The position numbers were made by a program, and so were the translations under genes. A stretch of DNA of 64,000 nucleotides from Microbacterium sp. SORGH_AS_0428 (GTDB taxonomy: Bacteria; Actinomycetota; Actinomycetes; Actinomycetales; Microbacteriaceae): positions 2,666,001-2,730,000 of the forward strand of contig NZ_JAVIZT010000001.1 in assembly GCF_031453615.1 (NCBI RefSeq), read 5' to 3'. Shown in pieces: positions 9,029 through 16,457 of the stretch (position 1 is its first letter; every line of letters begins with the position of its first letter). The notes under the pieces are model-generated. The model did not search any database, was not told the DNA's origin, and saw only the letters and a list, made by a program, of their open reading frames with translations.

Positions 9029-9040
9029 GCTCAGCCGCCC
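9019..9040. terminator. 22-bp perfect palindrome over the convergent moaE and moaD stop codons
   Basis: Centred on GAGCTC, the palindrome reads GGGCGGCTGAG on each strand. Each half encodes Gly-Gly-stop, so the C-termini and stop codons of both genes lie inside one symmetric element. It would form an 11-bp stem in either transcript and probably works as a bidirectional terminator, although no U-tract follows. Confidence 0.6.
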
Positions 9041-9267
9041 GCGAAGGGCGGCAGCACGTCGACCACGGTGTCGGCGTCCAGCGGTGCGTCGTCGTCGCGC
9101 CGCGCCCCGGCGACGAGCACGGCGCACCGCGGCAGGATGCCGCCGAGCCCCGGGCGCTCCTCGGCCAGGGCTCGACGGAGCTCTCCAACCGTCGCCTCCG
9201 TGCGGTGCTCCTCGGCCCGCCCGGCGAGCTCCTCGGCGGCGGCGAAGTAGCGCACGTGCGCCATCAT
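9031..9267 (-). CDS. moaD: molybdopterin synthase sulfur carrier subunit MoaD
   Basis: Ubiquitin-like sulfur carrier of 78 residues that ends in the required Gly-Gly (PPFAGG). It would be adenylylated and thiocarboxylated there by the MoeZ-like protein at 11.8 kb and deliver sulfur to MoaE. VRYFAAAEELAG at the N-terminus is the family start. The ATG at 9267 overlaps the stop of the DUF6457 gene by 4 bases (ATGA); a second ATG follows directly. It is the last gene of the minus-strand moeZ-to-moaD operon. Confidence 0.92.
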   Translation of the reverse strand: MMAHVRYFAAAEELAGRAEEHRTEATVGELRRALAEERPGLGGILPRCAVLVAGARRDDDAPLDADTVVDVLPPFAGG

Positions 9268-9524
9268 GCCTCGCGTTCGGTCACGAGACCGGTGATCTCG
9301 GCGATCGCGCGGCGCATGTCTTCCGCAGAGCCGCCGGCTCGTCCGGCCGCCAGCCCCGCCGCGAAGGTGCTCACGGGCGCCGCGGGGCGTGCGACACCGC
9401 GTGCCACGACGCCCGCCAGATCCAGCACGGCCGAGATCGGCAGGTCCTCGGGCGCGAGTCCCAGACGTTCGGCGATCTGCGCCGCCCACTCGTCGAGAGC
9501 CTCCGGCGGAAGGTGCTCGCTCAT
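9264..9524 (-). CDS. DUF6457 small protein of the Moco operon
   Basis: Helical protein of 86 residues matching the DUF6457 pattern (LPPEALDEWA, AVLDLAGVVARGVARPAAPVSTF, GLAAGRAGG). Its function is not known. It lies exactly between mobA and moaD with 4-base overlaps on both sides, so it is co-translated with them. In actinobacteria the family is typically found next to mobA, which suggests a part in molybdenum cofactor maturation or in assembly of a molybdoenzyme. It has no cysteines, metal motif or signal peptide. Confidence 0.8.
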   Translation of the reverse strand: MSEHLPPEALDEWAAQIAERLGLAPEDLPISAVLDLAGVVARGVARPAAPVSTFAAGLAAGRAGGSAEDMRRAIAEITGLVTEREA

Positions 9525-10135
9525 CTGTCGTCCTCCTTCTCGGCACGGGGCGCGACGGCGCCCGCATCCTGCAGATCCTGCCACGTGTCGATGTCTGCGA
9601 CGACCTCGTCCGGCGCGCGCACGACCGCGATCGCGAGGTCGGCCATGATCTGGCGCACCGGCTGATCCCTGCCCTCGTCGGCGAGGGATGCGGTTCCGCG
9701 CGCCAGGGCGGCGGTGCGGTACAGCCCGGTCAGCCATTGCGGGCGGGAGGAGGCATCGCCGAGGCAGACGCCGTCGGTGTCGACGGGCAGCAGCTCTCTA
9801 TCCGCCATCAGGCGCGCGACGGCCTCCGCGGGGCGGACGAGATCGACGGCGAGCACGAGGGTCCAGCTCGCGTCTGCCGCTGCGGTCGACATCGCGGCAT
9901 GCAGCGCCGCCGCCGGGCCGGTGAAGGCCGGATCCTCCCGCACCCATCGCACCTCGCCTGGGGCGGGGTCCACCTCGGGGCCGGCGACGATGACGTCGGC
10001 GGCGCCCGCGCCGCGGACGGCGTCGACTGCGCGCTCGAGCAGGGTGGCGCCCTCCAGGCGCACGAGCGCCTTGGGGATCCCGCCCAGGCGTTGGGCGCGA
10101 CCGCCGGTCAGGATGATCGCCTGCAGGTCGCTCAT
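9521..10135 (-). CDS. mobA: molybdenum cofactor guanylyltransferase MobA
   Basis: NTP-transferase of 204 residues that couples GMP to molybdenum-molybdopterin to make the bis-MGD type of cofactor. The N-terminal nucleotide loop reads ILTGGRAQRLGGIPKALV, and the metal-binding Asp is in LVLAVDLVRP. Its start overlaps the moaC stop and its stop overlaps the DUF6457 start, both by ATGA. Its presence implies that the organism has at least one DMSO-reductase-family enzyme, such as nitrate reductase or formate dehydrogenase, encoded outside the window. Confidence 0.88.
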   Translation of the reverse strand: MSDLQAIILTGGRAQRLGGIPKALVRLEGATLLERAVDAVRGAGAADVIVAGPEVDPAPGEVRWVREDPAFTGPAAALHAAMSTAAADASWTLVLAVDLVRPAEAVARLMADRELLPVDTDGVCLGDASSRPQWLTGLYRTAALARGTASLADEGRDQPVRQIMADLAIAVVRAPDEVVADIDTWQDLQDAGAVAPRAEKEDDR

Positions 10136-10608
10136 GCCTCGCCCGGTCGCTGCCAGGTCCCGGACTTGCCGCCCTCCTTGCGCACGATCCGCACGTTCTC
10201 GATCGACGGGGACTTGTCGATCGCCTTGACCATGTCGATGACGGCGAGTGCGGCCACGGTCACGGCCGTGAGCGCTTCCATCTCCACGCCGGTGCGGTCG
10301 GCCGTGCGCACCGTCGCCTCGACCTCGACGCCCTCGTCGACGACGGCGAGGTCGACGACCGCCCCGTGCACCCCGATCACGTGCGCGAGCGGCAGCAGGT
10401 CGGGAGTGCGCTTGGCCGCCTGGATGCCGGCGATCCGGGCGACGGCGAGCACGTCCCCCTTGGGGACCGAGCCGTCTCGCAACGCCGCGACGATGTCGGC
10501 GGAGGCGCGGACGAAGCCACGGGCCGTCGCCGAACGGACGGTCGGCTGCTTCGCGGTGACGTCGACCATGCGCGCGTGGCCGGCCGCATCCATGTGGGTG
10601 AAGCTCAT
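10132..10608 (-). CDS. moaC: cyclic pyranopterin monophosphate synthase MoaC
   Basis: Second enzyme of the pathway (158 residues), turning the MoaA product into cyclic pyranopterin monophosphate. The family signature GIQAAKRTPDLLPLAH, with the catalytic Lys, is clear. MVDVTAKQPTVRSATARG at the N-terminus and the C-terminal KSPSIENVRIV-KEGGKSG are also typical. It overlaps mobA downstream and moeA upstream by 4 bases each. Confidence 0.93.
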   Translation of the reverse strand: MSFTHMDAAGHARMVDVTAKQPTVRSATARGFVRASADIVAALRDGSVPKGDVLAVARIAGIQAAKRTPDLLPLAHVIGVHGAVVDLAVVDEGVEVEATVRTADRTGVEMEALTAVTVAALAVIDMVKAIDKSPSIENVRIVRKEGGKSGTWQRPGEA

Positions 10609-11840
10609 GAGATCAGCATGACATCGACGAGATCGCCCGCGCGGACCTCATCGACCTCCGCGGGCACGACGGCGTAAGCCTCGGCGCGTGCGAGGCCGCC
10701 GGCGAGGTGGGAGCCCGAGCCGCCGGCGGTCGCGGGGCCGACGCGCCAGGCCGCGGCATCGGAACGGTCGATCGCCGCCGGCAGATACTGGCGTCGCCCG
10801 GGTGGCGTGCGCCAGCCGGTGGCCGCGGGAAGGCGGATGATGTCGCGGTGCAGCTTCGTGCGACCGAGCATCTGCAGCAGCGCCGGGCGCACGAACACCT
10901 CGAACGAGACGGCGGAAGAGACCGGGTTGCCGGGCAGCGCGAACAGCAGCGGGCCCGCAGCGAGCCGCCCGAAACCCTGCGGTTTGCCCGGCTGCATGGC
11001 GACCTTGGGGAAGGCGATGTCGCCGCTGAGCGCGTTCTTGACGACCTCGTACGCCCCGGCGCTGACGCCGCCGGAGGTGATCACGACGTCCGCGCCGGCG
11101 ACGCGTGCATCGTGAAGGACCTCGAGCAGCGACGTGTCCGTGTCGTCGACGTGTGCACGCAGGACGACCTCGGCGCCCGCGGCCGACGCGAGTCCCGCCA
11201 GCAGGATGCTGTTCGACTCGGGGATCTGCCCGCGTCGGAGGGGAAGACCAGGAGCGACGAGCTCATCGCCGGTCGACACGACGGCGACACGCGGGACACG
11301 TGTCACCTCGATCTCTCCGACACCCGCCGCCGCGATCGCGGCGATCTGGAGCGGACCGAGCAGCGCGCCGGCCCCGATCACGACATCCCCGGCGGAGAGG
11401 TCGGCGGCGCGTCGGCGCACGTGCGCACCGGGCGCGGGCGGGGCGATCAGCACGGCGATCTCGCCCAGCGAATCGTCGAGACCGCCCGTAGTGTGCTCGA
11501 ACGGCACGATGGTGTCGGCGCTGGTGGGCACGGGCGAGCCCGTCATGATGCGCGCGGCTTCGCCAGGGCGCAGGTCGGGGTCGAGAGCGGTGCCTGCGGG
11601 CAGGTCGGCGATGACCCGGAGCCGGCTCGGCTCGGCATCCGTCGCCGTTCGGACGTCGGCGAAGCGCACCGCGAAGCCGTCCATCGCAGAGTTCTCGAAG
11701 ACGGGGATGTCGACGCCGGCGTGCACCGGCGCGGCCGTCGTACGGCCGGCCGCAGCCGACAAGGCGACCCGCTCCGCGGGCAGTGGCGTGGCCTCGGCGA
11801 GCACGAGGGCGAGCTGTTCCTCGACGGTGCGGATGCTCAT
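10605..11840 (-). CDS. moeA: molybdopterin molybdotransferase MoeA
   Basis: Enzyme of 411 residues that inserts molybdate into adenylylated molybdopterin. Visible are FENSAMDGFAVR in the N-terminal region, GSPVPTSADTIVPFE, the MoCF domain STGDEL and TSGGVSAGAYEVVK, and PGNPVSS near residue 300. In the GGVS signature the usual final Asp is Glu. The ATG at 11840 overlaps the moeZ stop (ATGA) and is preferred over an ATG six codons upstream. Confidence 0.92.
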   Translation of the reverse strand: MSIRTVEEQLALVLAEATPLPAERVALSAAAGRTTAAPVHAGVDIPVFENSAMDGFAVRFADVRTATDAEPSRLRVIADLPAGTALDPDLRPGEAARIMTGSPVPTSADTIVPFEHTTGGLDDSLGEIAVLIAPPAPGAHVRRRAADLSAGDVVIGAGALLGPLQIAAIAAAGVGEIEVTRVPRVAVVSTGDELVAPGLPLRRGQIPESNSILLAGLASAAGAEVVLRAHVDDTDTSLLEVLHDARVAGADVVITSGGVSAGAYEVVKNALSGDIAFPKVAMQPGKPQGFGRLAAGPLLFALPGNPVSSAVSFEVFVRPALLQMLGRTKLHRDIIRLPAATGWRTPPGRRQYLPAAIDRSDAAAWRVGPATAGGSGSHLAGGLARAEAYAVVPAEVDEVRAGDLVDVMLIS

Positions 11841-12928
11841 GCGCGGCCTCTGCTCCACGCATCCATGCCGCCGGAGAGCACCACCACGTCGGCTCCCGCC
11901 GCAGCGAGGGCGCGGGCGGCGCGGTGCGCCCGCGTCCCGGCCTTGCAGACCACCGCGTAGGGGCCGGTGCCGAGTGCGGCGGGATCCTCGAGGACAGCGG
12001 CCAGCGGCACGAGCTGCGCGCCGGGGACCGTGCCGAGCTCGGTCTCCTCCGGTTCGCGCACGTCCAGGACGGCGACACCGGCGACGCGGCGCGCATCGAA
12101 CTCAGCGATGTCGATCTCGGCGATCTGGGGGAATGGCTCGGGTGCCGGAGGCAGGCTCTGCCCGCTCGCGCGCAGCGGGACCTCCCGGACGCGGGCGGTG
12201 AGGGCGTCGACGAGCAGGATGCGGCCCAGCAGCGGCTCTCCGATACCCGTGATGAGCTTGACGGCCTCGATCGCGAGCGCTCCGCCGACCTGTACGCACA
12301 GGGCCCCGAGGACCCCGACCTGGGAGCACGACGGTACCTCGCCGACCGTATCCGGCGGGTACAGATCGGCCAGCACGACGGGGGCGACGCCGTCCGGCGG
12401 CGCCGACCAGAACACGGTCACCTGGCCCGCGAACTCCTGCACGGTCCCCCACACGAGCGGGATGCCGCGGCGCTCGCACGCAGCGGCGACCGCCGCGCGC
12501 GTGGCGAAGGTGTCGCTGCCGTCGATGACCAGGTGCGCGTCGGCGAGCAGCTGGTCCGCGTTCGTGTGGTCGATGCGCGCACGGATGCCGGTGACCACCG
12601 TGGCCGAGCCCAGCTCAGCGGCGGCGCGGCGGGCGCTGTCGATCTTCGCGGCGCCCACATCGCCGACGCGGTGCAGCACCTGACGCTGCAGGTTCGTCAG
12701 CTCCACCTCGTCGTCGTCGATGACGATGAGCTCGCCCACACCGGCGGCGGCCAGTGCGAGCACGACGGGAGAACCGAGTCCGCCGACGCCGATGACGGCG
12801 ACACGGCCGGCAGCGAGACGGCGTTGACCGAGCTCACCGAACCCGGCGAGGACGGCATGGCGTGCGGTGCGCGCGCGCTCGGACTCCGACAGCGTGGCAA
12901 CCGGCTCGACGAGCGCGGGCAGGGGCAT
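11837..12928 (-). CDS. moeZ: MoeZ-type MoaD-adenylylating enzyme with rhodanese domain
   Basis: Protein of 363 residues: an E1-like ThiF/MoeB adenylyltransferase domain (about 1-255) followed by a rhodanese domain (about 270-363). The nucleotide loop GVGGLGS is near residue 47, and VIDDDEVELTNLQRQ is the classical E1 signature. PSCSQVGVLG follows. The rhodanese active-site Cys is in VVCKAGTRA. The CxxC zinc pairs of E. coli MoeB are absent, as in mycobacterial MoeZ. It would adenylylate the C-terminus of MoaD and supply sulfur. First gene of a six-gene operon with 4-base overlaps and a leaderless-type promoter. Confidence 0.88.
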   Translation of the reverse strand: MPLPALVEPVATLSESERARTARHAVLAGFGELGQRRLAAGRVAVIGVGGLGSPVVLALAAAGVGELIVIDDDEVELTNLQRQVLHRVGDVGAAKIDSARRAAAELGSATVVTGIRARIDHTNADQLLADAHLVIDGSDTFATRAAVAAACERRGIPLVWGTVQEFAGQVTVFWSAPPDGVAPVVLADLYPPDTVGEVPSCSQVGVLGALCVQVGGALAIEAVKLITGIGEPLLGRILLVDALTARVREVPLRASGQSLPPAPEPFPQIAEIDIAEFDARRVAGVAVLDVREPEETELGTVPGAQLVPLAAVLEDPAALGTGPYAVVCKAGTRAHRAARALAAAGADVVVLSGGMDAWSRGRA

Positions 12929-12934
12929 GACCCC

Positions 12935-12940
12935 AGGGTA
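12935..12940 (-). promoter_or_regulatory. -10 hexamer TACCCT (minus strand), promoter of the moeZ-moeA-moaC-mobA-moaD operon
   Basis: On the minus strand TACCCT ends 6 bases before the moeZ ATG at 12928, giving a leaderless-type start for the whole operon. Confidence 0.5.
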
Positions 12941-12999
12941 GTCGCGGCCGGTGGGCGTCGGCCCCGGCGGGCGCCGGCGCCAGGTGCGGCTGCGTGCAG

Positions 13000-13437
13000 T
13001 CAGGACTCGACGGTCACCTTCGCGACGACGTCATGGGAGTCGAAGTGGACGGCCGGCCAGTAGCCGTCCAGGAAGTGCTGTCCGCACGTGTCGTTGAGAT
13101 GGACCGTGACCGCGGCATCGGGGAAGACCACGATCTGCTCGGCTCTGAGATCGGCGGCGGCCTCGTCGAGCTCGTCCTGCGTCGGGTCTTCGGCGCTGAA
13201 CTCGACGACCACCGCATCGGTGGCTGCCCGCTCCCACAGCGCGCGACGCGCCAAGAACGCCTCGAGACGCGCCAGAAGCCCGGCGGCGACCCTCTCGTCG
13301 CCGGTCTCGAGCGTGAGGTGTGGATCGCCGGCGACCGAGAACCGCTCGAAGACCCTGATCTCGCCGTCGATCGACCTCACGGAATCACGGGAGAAGACAC
13401 CCCACGGGGACGGGAGGCTCGCTGACTCGTCGGGCAT
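13000..13437 (-). CDS. hypothetical protein, 145 aa
   Basis: Acidic soluble protein of 145 residues with no signal peptide or membrane segment and no family I recognise. It alternates predicted strands (EIRVFERFSV, DAVVVEFSA, AVTVHLND) with one long helical part (VAAGLLARLEAFLARRALWERA). A minus-strand TATCGT lies 6 bases before the ATG, like the leaderless starts of its neighbours. It sits between moeZ and a MerR regulator with no operon link. Confidence 0.6.
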   Translation of the reverse strand: MPDESASLPSPWGVFSRDSVRSIDGEIRVFERFSVAGDPHLTLETGDERVAAGLLARLEAFLARRALWERAATDAVVVEFSAEDPTQDELDEAAADLRAEQIVVFPDAAVTVHLNDTCGQHFLDGYWPAVHFDSHDVVAKVTVES

Positions 13438-13443
13438 GTGCTC

Positions 13444-13449
13444 ACGATA
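13444..13449 (-). promoter_or_regulatory. -10 hexamer TATCGT (minus strand), leaderless-type
   Basis: TATCGT on the minus strand ends 6 bases before the ATG at 13437. Confidence 0.4.
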
Positions 13450-13505
13450 TCGCCGGGTGAGAGCGGGCCGGTGCCGTCCGCGGCGCCGGATGCCAGACTT
13501 GCCGG

Positions 13506-13943
13506 ATGCGGATCGGAGAGCTGGCGGCGAGGACGGGTACGTCCGTGAGGGCGCTTCGGTACTACGAGGAGCAGGGCCTGATCGAGCCGCGACGCACCGC
13601 CGCCGGCCAGCGTCTCTATCGTTCGTCTGACGAACGCGTGGTCAGCACCATCCGTGAGCTCTTCGACGCGGGGTTCTGCAGTTCTGTGATCGCAACCCTC
13701 CTGCCGGCCGTGAGCGCACCGGCCGCGTCCGCGGCAGATCTTGAAGCGGTCTTCGACGCCGCCGAGGCGCGACTCGCGAGCGAGAGGCGGCAGATCGAGC
13801 AGGAGATGAGCGCGCTCGCCGAGCTTCGCACGAGATGGGGGCTTGCCCCTCACGTGCACGTCAGGGGCGAGGGTGGGAGCCATGACACATCCCACGGTCC
13901 CGAAGCAACTCCGTCTGATCATCGAGACCGACGACTTCGATGA
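13506..13943 (+). CDS. MerR family transcriptional regulator
   Basis: DNA-binding protein of 145 residues with an N-terminal MerR winged helix (MRIGELAARTGTSVRALRYYEEQGLI, about 1-70) and a dimerisation coiled coil (about 85-120). There are no conserved Cys residues of the metal-sensing type, so a redox or drug signal is more likely than metal. The last 20 codons run into the next gene: the 62-base overlap with the VOC gene suggests co-transcription and a relaxed C-terminus. Confidence 0.85.
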   Translation: MRIGELAARTGTSVRALRYYEEQGLIEPRRTAAGQRLYRSSDERVVSTIRELFDAGFCSSVIATLLPAVSAPAASAADLEAVFDAAEARLASERRQIEQEMSALAELRTRWGLAPHVHVRGEGGSHDTSHGPEATPSDHRDRRLR

Positions 13944-14358
13944 AGCCCTGCGCTTCTACCGCGACATTCTGGGCATGCCGGAGCAGGCGGCGTTCGCGAC
14001 GGCGGGCGACGACCGGGTCGCGATCCTCCACGCGGGCGTGGCGACCATCGAACTGGCCACCCGCGTTCACGCGAGGAACATCGACGCGGTCGAGGGCATA
14101 CCGCCGGAGTCGGGTTCGCCGCTTCGGCTGGCGCTCGAAGTCGAGGACACCGTCGCCGCCGTGGCACGGGTCGTCGATGACGGCGTGATCGTTCTCGCTC
14201 CGCCCACGCGCACGCCGTTCCGGTCGCTCAATGCACGCGTGCAGGGTCCAGCGGGGTGGCAGCTCACGTTCTTCCAGGAGTTGGAATCGCTCGATCAGCG
14301 CCGGATGCGGCCGGGATTCCTGACGGATGGCGAGCGCGACCGGTCACCGGAGCCATGA
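13882..14358 (+). CDS. VOC (glyoxalase/bleomycin-resistance fold) protein
   Basis: Protein of 158 residues with one vicinal-oxygen-chelate repeat set: an N-terminal strand QLRLIIETDDFDEALRFYRDILGMPE and the C-terminal RSLNARVQGPAGWQLTFFQE typical of lyase or resistance proteins of this fold. The ATG at 13882 is inside the 3' end of the MerR gene, so the pair is probably co-expressed and the MerR protein may control it. The substrate is unknown. Confidence 0.8.
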   Translation: MTHPTVPKQLRLIIETDDFDEALRFYRDILGMPEQAAFATAGDDRVAILHAGVATIELATRVHARNIDAVEGIPPESGSPLRLALEVEDTVAAVARVVDDGVIVLAPPTRTPFRSLNARVQGPAGWQLTFFQELESLDQRRMRPGFLTDGERDRSPEP

Positions 14359-14458
14359 GATCGCGGCGCGCTGCGGAGAAGCTGGCGCAGTCACCCCAGT
14401 GAAGGTGGACTGAGACGCGGATGCGGAGTAATAGGCTCCGATTGTCCGCGAATGCGGC

Positions 14459-14464
14459 TACTGT
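14459..14464 (+). promoter_or_regulatory. -10 hexamer TACTGT, promoter of the mod operon
   Basis: TACTGT ends 7 bases before the ATG at 14472; no ribosome binding site is seen between them. Confidence 0.4.
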
Positions 14465-14471
14465 TGCGGGC

Positions 14472-14864
14472 ATGCACTCCTTCAAGGTATCCCACGCCGC
14501 TCGGCTGCTCGGTGTCAGCGACGACACCGTCCGGCGGTGGATCGACCAGGGCATCCTGCCGACGACCGATGCCACCCCCGTGGAGGTCCCCGGCGACGCG
14601 CTCGCCGCGCGAGCGAGCGAGCTCGCTGCCGCATCCGAGGACCCGAGCGACGTTCTCTCGAGTGCGCGCAACCGCTTCGTGGGCCTCGTCACGCGGGTTC
14701 AGATCGACGGGGTGATGGCGCAGGTCGACATCCAGGCCGGGCCGCACCGGGTCGTCTCGCTCATGACGGCGGAGTCGGCCCGCGACCTCGCTCTCGAGCC
14801 CGGATCCCTCGCCGTCGCCGTCGTCAAGGCCACCACCGTCATCGTCGAGACCCCGAAGGACTGA
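14472..14864 (+). CDS. helix-turn-helix protein with Mop/TOBE molybdate-binding domain
   Basis: Protein of 130 residues: an excisionase/MerR-like DNA-binding helix-turn-helix (SHAARLLGVSDDTVRRWIDQG, about 6-28) joined to a single Mop domain (about 62-126, RNRFVGLVTRVQIDGVMAQVDIQAG and VVKATTVIVE). Such proteins bind molybdate and are thought to regulate or store it. It starts 2 bases upstream of modA in the same direction and is very likely the molybdate-responsive regulator of modABC. The chosen ATG follows a TACTGT hexamer. Confidence 0.85.
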   Translation: MHSFKVSHAARLLGVSDDTVRRWIDQGILPTTDATPVEVPGDALAARASELAAASEDPSDVLSSARNRFVGLVTRVQIDGVMAQVDIQAGPHRVVSLMTAESARDLALEPGSLAVAVVKATTVIVETPKD

Positions 14865-14865
14865 C

Positions 14866-15657
14866 ATGCCCGCTCGTCGCCTCTCCCTGATCGGCCTGGT
14901 CGTCGCCGGTTCCCTGCTGCTCGCCGGCTGCGCCGGGACCGCTGAGCCGACGTCGGCACCGAGCGCGTCCGGAGCCGCGGAGCTGACCGGAACACTCACG
15001 ATCTCGGCCGCCGCATCTCTGAGTGCCGCATTCGACGAGATCGCCCAGGGCTTCGAGGCGGAGCACCCCGGCGTGCAGATCCCGCCGATCTCGTACGACG
15101 GATCGTCGACCCTCGCGACGCAGATCATCGGCGGCGCGCCCGTCGACGTGTTCGCGTCGGCGGACGAGAACAACATGAACAAGGTGGTGGATGCGGGCCT
15201 CGCCGGGGATCCGCAGATCTTCGCCACGAACACACTCGTCATCGCGGTGCCCCGGGGAAACCCCGCCGGCATCGCGTCGCTCGGCGACCTCACCAAGCCC
15301 GGTGCGACCGTCGTCCTGTGTGCGCCGGAGGTGCCGTGCGGCGCCGCATCCCAGAAGCTGCTGAGCGCGGCCGGTGTGAGAGTCACCCCGGTCAGCCAGG
15401 AGCAGAACGTGACCGCGGTGCTGACGAAGGTGGCGGCGGGCGAGGCCGACGCGGGCCTGGTCTACGCGACCGACGTCAAGGGCCGCGACGATGTGGACTC
15501 GCTCACGCCCGACGGCGCGGGAGCCGTCGTCAACCGGTACCCGATCGCCGTGTTGAAGGACGCGCCGGACGCGGCGCTCGCCGCCGCTTTCGTCGCGTAC
15601 GTCCGTGGCGAGCGGGGGCAGGCCGTCCTGGCCGCGCACGGCTTCGGCGCACCGTGA
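14866..15657 (+). CDS. modA: molybdate ABC transporter substrate-binding lipoprotein ModA
   Basis: Extracytoplasmic molybdate receptor of 263 residues. The signal peptide ends in the lipobox LLAGC with Cys22 as the lipid anchor. The mature part has the family pattern TISAAASLSAAFDEIAQGFE, a Ser-rich oxyanion pocket (SYDGSSTLATQI) and PVDVFASADENNM. It starts 1 base after the upstream stop and its own stop overlaps the modB GTG. Confidence 0.92.
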   Translation: MPARRLSLIGLVVAGSLLLAGCAGTAEPTSAPSASGAAELTGTLTISAAASLSAAFDEIAQGFEAEHPGVQIPPISYDGSSTLATQIIGGAPVDVFASADENNMNKVVDAGLAGDPQIFATNTLVIAVPRGNPAGIASLGDLTKPGATVVLCAPEVPCGAASQKLLSAAGVRVTPVSQEQNVTAVLTKVAAGEADAGLVYATDVKGRDDVDSLTPDGAGAVVNRYPIAVLKDAPDAALAAAFVAYVRGERGQAVLAAHGFGAP

Positions 15658-16457
15658 GCGGTGCCCCGCGCGGCCACCTGCCGCGCTCCCTCGCCCTCCC
15701 CGCGGCGGTCGGACTCGCGTTCCTGCTGCTGCCTCTGCTCGCGCTCATCGCCCGCGTCGAGTGGGCCACCTTCCTCTCCGACATCACGTCGACGGCTGCG
15801 CTGAGCGCGCTCACGCTGTCGCTGGGCACAGGGGTCGTCGCCACGACCGTCTGCGTCGTCGTCGGGGTGCCGCTCGCGCTGCTCATCGCGCGTGCGGCGC
15901 CTCGCACCGCCGCCGTGCTGCGCGCGCTGGTGACGGTGCCTCTCGTGCTCCCGCCCATGGTCGGCGGTGTCGCGCTGCTGTACCTGTTCGGACGCAACGG
16001 GGTGCTCGGCGACGCTCTCGGTGCGATCGGGGTGCGCGTGCCGTTCACGACGACGGCCGTCGTCATGGCGCAGGTCTTCGTCGCACTTCCGTTCCTCGTG
16101 CTCGCCGTGGAGGGGTCGCTGCGTGCCATCGGCACGGGCTACGAGCGTGCCGCCGCATCCCTCGGCGCCGGCCGATGGACGGTGCTGCGCCGCGTCACCC
16201 TCCCGCTGGCCGCCCCCGGACTCGTCGCCGGCGTCGTGCTCTGCTTCGCCCGGGCGATCGGCGAGTTCGGCGCGACGGCGCTGTTCGCCGGCAACGCGCC
16301 GGGCGTGACCCAGACCATGCCGCTTGCGATCTACACCGCGTTCAACGGCGCCGGCGTGTCCCAGGGCGCCGCCGTCGCGCTGTCGCTGCTGCTTCTGGCG
16401 ACCGCCGTGCTGGTGCTGCTGCTCGTTCGCGCGTGGCGTCCGGGGGCCGTGCGATGA
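15654..16457 (+). CDS. modB: molybdate ABC transporter permease ModB
   Basis: Inner-membrane permease of 267 residues with five or six helices and the EAA-type loop (GYERAAASLGAGRWTVLRRVTLPLAAPGL) that contacts the ATPase. The GTG at 15654 overlaps the modA stop (GTGA), which gives the expected length; no better in-frame ATG exists near the first helix. The stop overlaps the modC ATG. Confidence 0.9.
   Translation: MSGAPRGHLPRSLALPAAVGLAFLLLPLLALIARVEWATFLSDITSTAALSALTLSLGTGVVATTVCVVVGVPLALLIARAAPRTAAVLRALVTVPLVLPPMVGGVALLYLFGRNGVLGDALGAIGVRVPFTTTAVVMAQVFVALPFLVLAVEGSLRAIGTGYERAAASLGAGRWTVLRRVTLPLAAPGLVAGVVLCFARAIGEFGATALFAGNAPGVTQTMPLAIYTAFNGAGVSQGAAVALSLLLLATAVLVLLLVRAWRPGAVR

Noticed and set aside
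11837..12928. Missing zinc cysteines in the MoeB domain as a defect
   Set aside because: Mycobacterial MoeZ also lacks these CxxC pairs, so this is normal for the rhodanese-fused type.
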